From Betaproteobacteria bacterium (lineage in GTDB: Bacteria > Pseudomonadota > Gammaproteobacteria > Burkholderiales > Burkholderiaceae_C), in assembly GCA_009927195.1 (NCBI GenBank), contig RFNL01000184.1, positions 1 to 11,448 on the forward strand: a stretch of 11,448 bases of DNA. The letters run 5' to 3'. A program made the translations under genes and the position numbers. Shown piece after piece: positions 6,959 to 11,448 of this stretch. The notes under the pieces are model-generated. The model made no database searches. It saw only the letters and a list, made by a program, of their open reading frames with translations, and was not told the DNA's origin. The stretch's first letter is position 1. Each line of letters begins with the position of its first letter.

Positions 6959-7800
6959 AAATTTCTTTGGTGGTCACCACCTACAACCGGCCAACTGCAT
7001 TGACGCTGGTACTGCGCTCGCTGCTGCAACAGCAGCGCATGCCCGATGAAATTTTGATTGCAGACGACGGCTCGACCCACGAAACCCGGGTGGCGATACA
7101 AACCATGGCAAAAACTTCAGCAGTGCCCATGCTTCACCTGTGGCAAAAGGATGAGGGTTTTCGTGCCGCTGCAGCCAGAAATTTGTCTGTGGCAGCGGCA
7201 CAGGGCGACTTGATCGTTTTCCTTGACGGGGATTGCGTGGCACGCCCTGATTTCATTGCGCAGCACCAGCGCTTGGCAGAGACCGGACATTTTGTGGCGG
7301 GCAGTCGGATTTTGCTCAACCCCGACTTGACCGAAACCGTCACCAACCAACAAGCACACTTGTACCAATGGGGACGGTGGAAATGGTTGTTGCAGCGATT
7401 GCAAGGTCATACCAATCGCTGGTGGCCCTTGTGTCACCTGCCAGGGCAAACATGGCGCAAGTTGCATCCCATGCGTTGGCAAAGTGCTCGCACCTGCAAC
7501 CTGGCTGTTTGGCGAAGGGACTTATGGGCTGTGAATGGGTTTGATGAGCAATACCAAGGTTGGGGCCATGAAGATGCCGACCTGGCGGTGAGACTGATTC
7601 GCCATGGCGTGCACTACAAAAACGGGCGATTTGCCACCACCGTTTTGCACCTGTGGCACCAGGAAAACGATCGCAGCCAATTGCCCGATAACCTGGCCAA
7701 ATTGGAAACAATACTCCACAGTTCGCAGACCCAAGCTGCACAGGGTTTGAACCGTTACAGCCCCCAAATGATTGCCTCAGCCTTGCAAAGGCTCGCATGA
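6955..7800 (+). CDS. Family 2 glycosyltransferase with galactosyltransferase-type C-terminal motif
   Basis: GT-A glycosyltransferase of 281 residues, no signal peptide, probably cytoplasmic or peripheral at the inner membrane. It has KISLVVTTYNRPTAL (2-16), EILIADDGST (32-41), a DGD metal motif in IVFLDGDCV (91-93) and the GWGHEDADLAVRL block (202-214), the acceptor/catalytic motif of the Glyco_transf_7C region found in beta-4-galactosyltransferases and chondroitin-type polymerases. A hexose or N-acetylhexosamine transfer is therefore likely, but donor and acceptor cannot be read from sequence. I chose the ATG at 6955, which overlaps the previous stop in ATGA and starts exactly at the conserved first strand; an upstream GTG at 6928 would add nine unneeded residues. 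It lies between an LPS-core transferase and a deacetylase, so outer- or inner-core extension is the likely role. Confidence 0.85.
   Translation: MKISLVVTTYNRPTALTLVLRSLLQQQRMPDEILIADDGSTHETRVAIQTMAKTSAVPMLHLWQKDEGFRAAAARNLSVAAAQGDLIVFLDGDCVARPDFIAQHQRLAETGHFVAGSRILLNPDLTETVTNQQAHLYQWGRWKWLLQRLQGHTNRWWPLCHLPGQTWRKLHPMRWQSARTCNLAVWRRDLWAVNGFDEQYQGWGHEDADLAVRLIRHGVHYKNGRFATTVLHLWHQENDRSQLPDNLAKLETILHSSQTQAAQGLNRYSPQMIASALQRLA
7787..7791 (+). promoter_or_regulatory. Shine-Dalgarno site for the deacetylase gene
   Basis: AAAGG ends 5 bases before the ATG at 7797, inside the last codons of the upstream glycosyltransferase gene. It supports the ATGA-overlap start. Confidence 0.45.
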
Positions 7801-8522
7801 AAACCATACCAATTTTGATGTACCACCAGATCGATGAGGTGCCGCCCCCAGGCGTTGCCTTGCGAAATCTGACCGTGAGCCCAGCTTCCTTTGAACGACA
7901 GATGAAACGCTTGAAGCATTGGGGTTTCAGGGGGCTGTCCATGCGCGATCTCGAGCCATATTTGCGTGGTGAATTGAGAGATCGTGTGGTGGGCATCACC
8001 TTTGATGACGGATATGTCAATACCCATGACAACGCCCTGCCCATCTTGAAAAAGCATGGCTTTACGGCCACCTGTTATGCGGTGAGTCACCAAATCGGGG
8101 GGCATAACCTGTGGGATATGCCCATGGGTATGTTGCAAAAACCGCTGATGAATGCATCGGCTTGGAAACATTGGATTGAAAGTGGCATGGATGTGGGCTC
8201 ACACACCTGTGATCACATCGATCTGAGCCAAGCCGATGAAGCCTTGGCAAAGTTGCAAATTGAACAATCCAAGTTGGAGTTGGAGCAAATGTTTGGCGTT
8301 TCAGTGCGCCACTTTTGCTACCCCTATGGCCGTTTTTTGCCACCGCACTTGGAATGGGTGGCCAAGGCTGGATACGTGAGTGCAACCACCACCCAAAGAG
8401 GCCGTGTCCATACCTGCCAAGCGGTGAACCAATTTTCCCTTCCCCGGGTGCTGGTGAATCACCGAACCACCTGGGCGCACCTGGGTTTGAAGTTATTCAC
8501 CGCATACGAAGATCGGCATTGA
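7797..8522 (+). CDS. Polysaccharide deacetylase family protein (NodB/CE4 domain), cytoplasmic
   Basis: Carbohydrate esterase family 4 protein of 241 residues that removes N-acetyl groups from sugar amines using a divalent metal. The chain starts directly with the first strand, IPILMYHQI, with no signal peptide or membrane anchor, so it probably acts in the cytoplasm on a glycolipid or precursor and not on exported polymer. Motif 1 is TFDDGY (catalytic base Asp70, metal-binding Asp71), motif 2 is SHTCDH (metal-binding His136 and His140), and FCYPYG (about 177-182) is the next CE4 motif. The metal triad and catalytic base are intact. It overlaps the preceding glycosyltransferase in ATGA and is last in the msbA operon. 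The context suggests de-N-acetylation of an LPS-core hexosamine; this role is inferred. The gene ends 11 bases from a convergent gene. Confidence 0.85.
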   Translation: MKTIPILMYHQIDEVPPPGVALRNLTVSPASFERQMKRLKHWGFRGLSMRDLEPYLRGELRDRVVGITFDDGYVNTHDNALPILKKHGFTATCYAVSHQIGGHNLWDMPMGMLQKPLMNASAWKHWIESGMDVGSHTCDHIDLSQADEALAKLQIEQSKLELEQMFGVSVRHFCYPYGRFLPPHLEWVAKAGYVSATTTQRGRVHTCQAVNQFSLPRVLVNHRTTWAHLGLKLFTAYEDRH

Positions 8523-8533
8523 ACAACCCAGTG

Positions 8534-9682
8534 TCAACTGCGTGCTATTTTGATTTGCTCGAAAATTTGCTCATGGGCTCTGGCACAAGATGCCCATGTT
8601 TTTTGTTGTGCCCAAGCCTGGCCTTGTTGGCGCAAACGATTAGCCAAGGCAGAATCTTGCGCAAGTTGCGTCAGGACTCCCGCCAAGAGATTTGGATTTT
8701 TCGGATCATTGATCACCATGGCCGTGTAACCGTCAACCAACTCGGCACTGATCCCGCAGTAAGGCAATCCACTCACCACCACCGGCGTGCCGTGGGCCAT
8801 GGCCTCCAGCACAACCATGGCGTAGGTGTCTTCCAAGGTGGGATGGGCCAATACATCAGCGGCCAAATAAGCTGAACGCAAGTTATTTTGAGGGCCCAGA
8901 AAAATGATTTTTTCGGTTACCCCGTGTTGCTTGGCCAAACCTTCATAGCTTGAGGCGGGTGGTTTTTGACCCACAACCACCAAACGCCAGGTTGCTGGCA
9001 ACAAACCCATGGCTTCAATCAGGACCGCCAAACCCTTGCGCAACGGATCATTGGCCACCAGCAACACCATATGCGCATCTTCGCTCACACCCAATGCCTG
9101 TCGCGCCAATACGCGCTCAGCCGCTTGGATGGGTTCCACCCGTTTCACACCGGGCGGAATGACTTTGGTCAAGCCTCTCGACTGGGGATAGGTGCTTTCC
9201 AATATCTGCTGCAAGGGCATTGAAACAGCCAATATCACACGCCGCCCATTGGCCAGGCCATTGAAGCGAGCCCCTTCCAGCCACCAATAAGCCAACAACC
9301 TGGGGCTGGTGATGATTTTGATCACCCGGATCCATTTGCGCCAACCGATGCGATGGGCCATCAAGCTGTACCGAATGGGCAAGACATGAAAGCATTGAAC
9401 ATGGCCATGCCAACTGTGTTCATGGGAATAGACCACATCGAAATTTTTTCGAGTCAGCCATGCCGTGACACCCGCAAACCACAATTGATTGACCCATCTG
9501 GGTCGACGCAAAGGACCCGGGATTTTGTGCGCGATCCAATTTGCAGACAGGTCTGCCCCAAAAGACTGGGCAAAAACATGCACTTCGTGGTCCTGAGACA
9601 ACTCGGTGGCAACAGCCACAGAGTAACGCTCTGCGCCACCGCCTTGCGGATCAAAGTGTCGGCTCAAAAAAGCAATGCGCAT
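8534..9682 (-). CDS. Family 4 glycosyltransferase (GT-B fold, WaaG-like)
   Basis: GT4 retaining glycosyltransferase of 382 residues, without signal peptide, likely peripheral at the inner membrane. The N-terminal domain opens with MRIAFLSRHFDPQGGGAERYS, the glycine-rich acceptor-side loop at residues 14-16 with GAER next. The middle has VIPPGVKRV at the domain junction. The nucleotide-sugar domain has VANDPLRKGLAVLIEA, LRLVVVGQ-type strands and LEDTYAMVVLEAMAHGTPVVVS, the D/E-x7-E region with Asp285 and Glu293. The overall pattern matches LPS-core and capsule transferases such as WaaG, but the exact sugar is not deducible. It starts 22 bases after rng on the same strand and has no strong Shine-Dalgarno site. 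It ends tail to tail with the LPS-type operon, consistent with an envelope role. The two 3' ends and the plus-strand terminator overlap as antisense RNA. Confidence 0.85.
   Translation of the reverse strand: MRIAFLSRHFDPQGGGAERYSVAVATELSQDHEVHVFAQSFGADLSANWIAHKIPGPLRRPRWVNQLWFAGVTAWLTRKNFDVVYSHEHSWHGHVQCFHVLPIRYSLMAHRIGWRKWIRVIKIITSPRLLAYWWLEGARFNGLANGRRVILAVSMPLQQILESTYPQSRGLTKVIPPGVKRVEPIQAAERVLARQALGVSEDAHMVLLVANDPLRKGLAVLIEAMGLLPATWRLVVVGQKPPASSYEGLAKQHGVTEKIIFLGPQNNLRSAYLAADVLAHPTLEDTYAMVVLEAMAHGTPVVVSGLPYCGISAELVDGYTAMVINDPKNPNLLAGVLTQLAQDSALANRLRQQGQAWAQQKTWASCARAHEQIFEQIKIARS
8572..8604 (+). terminator. Intrinsic terminator of the msbA operon, inside the convergent GT4 gene
   Basis: CATGGGC (8572-8578) and GCCCATG (8592-8598) form a perfect 7-bp stem. 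TCT (8579-8581) can pair with AGA (8588-8590), leaving one bulged T and a six-base loop. Six T residues follow at once (8599-8604). This is a textbook rho-independent layout for plus-strand transcripts, 50 bases after the deacetylase stop. It lies wholly within antisense coding sequence of the GT4 gene, where the minus strand encodes part of the C-terminal helix. Confidence 0.7.
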
Positions 9683-9704
9683 GCTTGGGTTCGGTCAATC
9701 GCAT

Positions 9705-11201
9705 TCAAAGCAAAACAATATCGTATTGCTCTGGGCCCATGGCCGACTCTCGGTGCAAGGAAATGGGCTTGCCGATGAAATCACTCAAACCCGCCAAATG
9801 TGTGTTTTCTTCGTCCATCAACAAATCGATCACCTGCGGATTGGCCACAACCCGAAATTCCACCGGGTCAAATTGCCGCGCTTCACGAAGTATTTCTCGC
9901 AAAATGTCGTAAGCAATCGTTCTAGGTGTTTTCACAGACCCTTTACCTTCACATGATGGACATGGTTCGCACAACATCTGGGCCAAAGATTCACGGGTTC
10001 GTTTACGGGTCATCTCCACCAAACCCAATGGTGAAAATCCACTGACCATGGTTTTCACCCGGTCGCGTTTCAAATGTTTGCGAAATTCAAACAGAACAGC
10101 TTGCTGATGGTCCTCTTTCGCCATGTCAATGAAATCAGCGATCACAATGCCGCCCAGGTTGCGCAATCGCAGTTGTCGAGCGATTGCGCCAGCAGCTTCC
10201 AAATTGGTTTTGAAAATAGTTTCGTCAAAGTTGCGGGCACCCACAAATCCGCCCGTGTTGACATCGATGGTGGTCAAGGCCTCGGTTTGGTCGATCATCA
10301 AGTAGCCACCTGATTTCAAATCCACCCGTCGACCCAAGGCCCGGCTGATTTCATCGTCTACCGAAAATAAATCAAAAATTGGCCGCTCTCCTTTGTACAG
10401 CATCAGTTTGTCGGCCGCTGCGGGCATGAATTCCAGGCCAAAGGTCTGCAACTGATCATATTGTTCTTTGGAGTCAATCCGAATGGTTTGGGTCGACTCA
10501 CCGACCAAATCCCGCAACACACGCTGCAACAAGTTAAGGTCTCTGTGGATCAAGGTTTTGGCAGGGTTGACCGTTGCTGCGTGCTTGATGCGAAACCAGG
10601 TTTTGCGCAAATAACGGATGTCGTCCGAGAGTTCGCCATCTGATGCATCCTCCGCATTGGTTCGAACAATGAAGCCGCCCATCGGATCTGCTTCACCGGC
10701 CTCGATGATCAAGGCTTGCAATTTGGTTCGCAGGGATTCTCGCTGTTCATGAGGAATTTTTTGAGAAATACCGATGTGATCATCTTGCGGCAGATACACC
10801 AACATGCGGCCGGCCAAACTGATTTGGGTGGATAAACGAGCACCTTTGGAGCCCAAGGGATCTTTGATGACCTGCACCATCAAGGTCTGCCCTTCAAAGA
10901 CCTGCTTTTCAATCGGCAAAACGGCTGCAGATTGATCTGGGTCGGTATCTGCATGCCGAGCGGCAATGCTGGTGACCAAATCGCCCACATGCAAAAAAGC
11001 CGCTCGATCCAATCCAATGTCGATGAACGCGGATTGCATGCCGGGCAAAACGCGGGAAACTTTGCCCAAATAAATGTTGCCCACCAAACCGCGCTCCAGG
11101 GTACGCTCCATGTGCAACTCTTGAACTGCTCCGTTTTCAATCACAGACACCCGGGTTTCTTGGGGCGACCAATTGATCAAAATATCCTGTTGCAGGTTCA
11201 T
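9705..11201 (-). CDS. rng: Ribonuclease G
   Basis: Single-strand endoribonuclease of the RNase E/G family, which in E. coli matures the 16S rRNA 5' end and degrades some mRNAs. It has 498 residues, matching RNase G (about 490), and lacks the long C-terminal scaffold of RNase E. Visible parts are the N-terminal ILINWSPQETRVSVIE, the S1 domain with GNIYLGKVSRVLPGMQSAFID, catalytic metal ligands Asp313 (TTIDVNTGGFVG) and Asp356 (GIVIADFIDM), and the zinc-link Cys414 and Cys417 in CEPCPSCEGKG. The 43-residue spacing of the aspartates equals that of E. coli RNase E (303/346), and the zinc-link cysteines keep the same offset (404/407). The ATG overlaps the maf stop in ATGA, as expected for the maf-rng pair found in many proteobacteria. 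The GT4 gene follows after 22 bases. Confidence 0.95.
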   Translation of the reverse strand: MNLQQDILINWSPQETRVSVIENGAVQELHMERTLERGLVGNIYLGKVSRVLPGMQSAFIDIGLDRAAFLHVGDLVTSIAARHADTDPDQSAAVLPIEKQVFEGQTLMVQVIKDPLGSKGARLSTQISLAGRMLVYLPQDDHIGISQKIPHEQRESLRTKLQALIIEAGEADPMGGFIVRTNAEDASDGELSDDIRYLRKTWFRIKHAATVNPAKTLIHRDLNLLQRVLRDLVGESTQTIRIDSKEQYDQLQTFGLEFMPAAADKLMLYKGERPIFDLFSVDDEISRALGRRVDLKSGGYLMIDQTEALTTIDVNTGGFVGARNFDETIFKTNLEAAGAIARQLRLRNLGGIVIADFIDMAKEDHQQAVLFEFRKHLKRDRVKTMVSGFSPLGLVEMTRKRTRESLAQMLCEPCPSCEGKGSVKTPRTIAYDILREILREARQFDPVEFRVVANPQVIDLLMDEENTHLAGLSDFIGKPISLHRESAMGPEQYDIVLL

Positions 11202-11448
11202 GCCTCATCCCCCCAGGGCTCGCGCAGCAGTTGCGCTGTTTCATACAGTGGCAAACCCATGATGCCCGAGTAACTTCCGTCAATGTGGGCAATGTGAGCC
11301 GCGGCCAGGCCCTGAATGGCATACGCACCAGCCTTGCCTGCCCATTCGCCGTGGTCCAGGTATGTCTCAAGGCCAGCATCGGTCCATGGACCGAATTGAA
11401 CGCGGGAAACGCTCAATGCATGGCGCTGAACATGGGCCGTTCCAACGG
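11198..11448 (-). CDS. maf: Maf family nucleotide pyrophosphatase, partial: N-terminus beyond window
   Basis: The last 82 residues of a Maf/YhdE/YceF-family enzyme, a cytoplasmic nucleoside triphosphate pyrophosphatase that hydrolyses dTTP/UTP or modified nucleotides such as m7GTP. The fragment has the conserved GEWAGKAGAYAIQGLAA block, which carries the family lysine, followed by IDGSYSGIMGLPLYETAQLL at the C-terminus. The frame continues open to the right edge, so TTG or ATG codons inside the fragment are not real starts. The N-terminal SxSPRR signature lies outside the window, so the substrate subgroup cannot be fixed; linkage to rng matches E. coli yhdE, which favours dTTP/UTP. The stop overlaps the rng ATG in ATGA, indicating coupled translation. 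Confidence 0.92.
   Translation of the reverse strand, partial: VGTAHVQRHALSVSRVQFGPWTDAGLETYLDHGEWAGKAGAYAIQGLAAAHIAHIDGSYSGIMGLPLYETAQLLREPWGDEA

Noticed and set aside
7340..8071. A 243-codon open frame on the minus strand across the GT2/deacetylase junction
   Set aside because: It lies opposite two well-recognised genes, its translation resembles no family and is compositionally odd, and it is explained by codon bias of the plus-strand genes.
8315..8875. A 186-codon plus-strand frame spanning the convergent junction
   Set aside because: It overlaps the deacetylase and, antisense, the GT4 gene. The translation is non-globular and contains no recognisable motif, and a terminator lies within it.
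9705..11201. Assignment as RNase E
   Set aside because: The protein stops soon after the zinc-link region and lacks the long basic, proline-rich C-terminal scaffold; length and maf linkage fit RNase G.
1..11448. Frequent TTGGCCA-like sequences (for example near 1707, 4619, 5967, 8934) as a possible uptake or restriction-related repeat
   Set aside because: They fall inside coding sequence, mostly as common Leu-Ala or Trp-Pro type codon pairs, without fixed spacing or orientation. A genome-wide k-mer count would be needed to claim enrichment.
1..11448. Mobile elements, CRISPR arrays, tRNA or rRNA genes, riboswitches
   Set aside because: No transposase or integrase motif, regular repeat array, tRNA-like fold or rRNA stretch was seen, and gaps between genes are too short to hide them.

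Overview
The window looks like a core chromosomal segment of a betaproteobacterium, most likely Burkholderiales and possibly a Comamonadaceae-type freshwater lineage. This is judged from protein resemblance and gene order only; no rRNA is present to confirm it. Every gene has a recognisable family, coding density is very high, and the longest gene-free stretch is only about 57 bases. I see no mobile element, CRISPR array, tRNA or rRNA.

Left part (1-4341, all minus strand, read right to left): tolB, pal and cpoB/ybgF, the periplasmic and outer-membrane half of the Tol-Pal system. They are followed by a YeeE/YedE-family sulfur-compound transporter and by tcdA (csdL, tRNA ct6A synthesis), which runs off the left edge. 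Spacings of +21, -4, +19 and +2 bases suggest one transcription unit. tolQ, tolR and tolA are not next to tolB.

Middle (4399-8522, plus strand): an envelope operon of msbA (lipid A-core flippase), a KdtX/WaaE-like family 2 glycosyltransferase, a second family 2 glycosyltransferase with a galactosyltransferase-type C-terminal motif, and a polysaccharide deacetylase without a signal peptide. All junctions overlap by 4-8 bases. Together they look like a lipopolysaccharide core assembly and export unit. The deacetylase may convert an N-acetylhexosamine of the core into the free amine. A good intrinsic terminator for this operon lies inside the 3' end of the convergent gene.

Right part (8534-11448, minus strand, read right to left): the C-terminal part of a maf nucleotide pyrophosphatase, rng (RNase G) with all catalytic and zinc-link residues, and a GT4 glycosyltransferase that meets the deacetylase gene tail to tail 11 bases away.

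No wholly new system is evident. The points most worth checking are the glycosyltransferase plus cytoplasmic deacetylase pair, the tolB-pal-cpoB block separated from tolQRA and facing msbA with non-ATG starts on both sides, the transporter-tcdA coupling, a C9 tract in pal, and a terminator encoded antisense within a gene.
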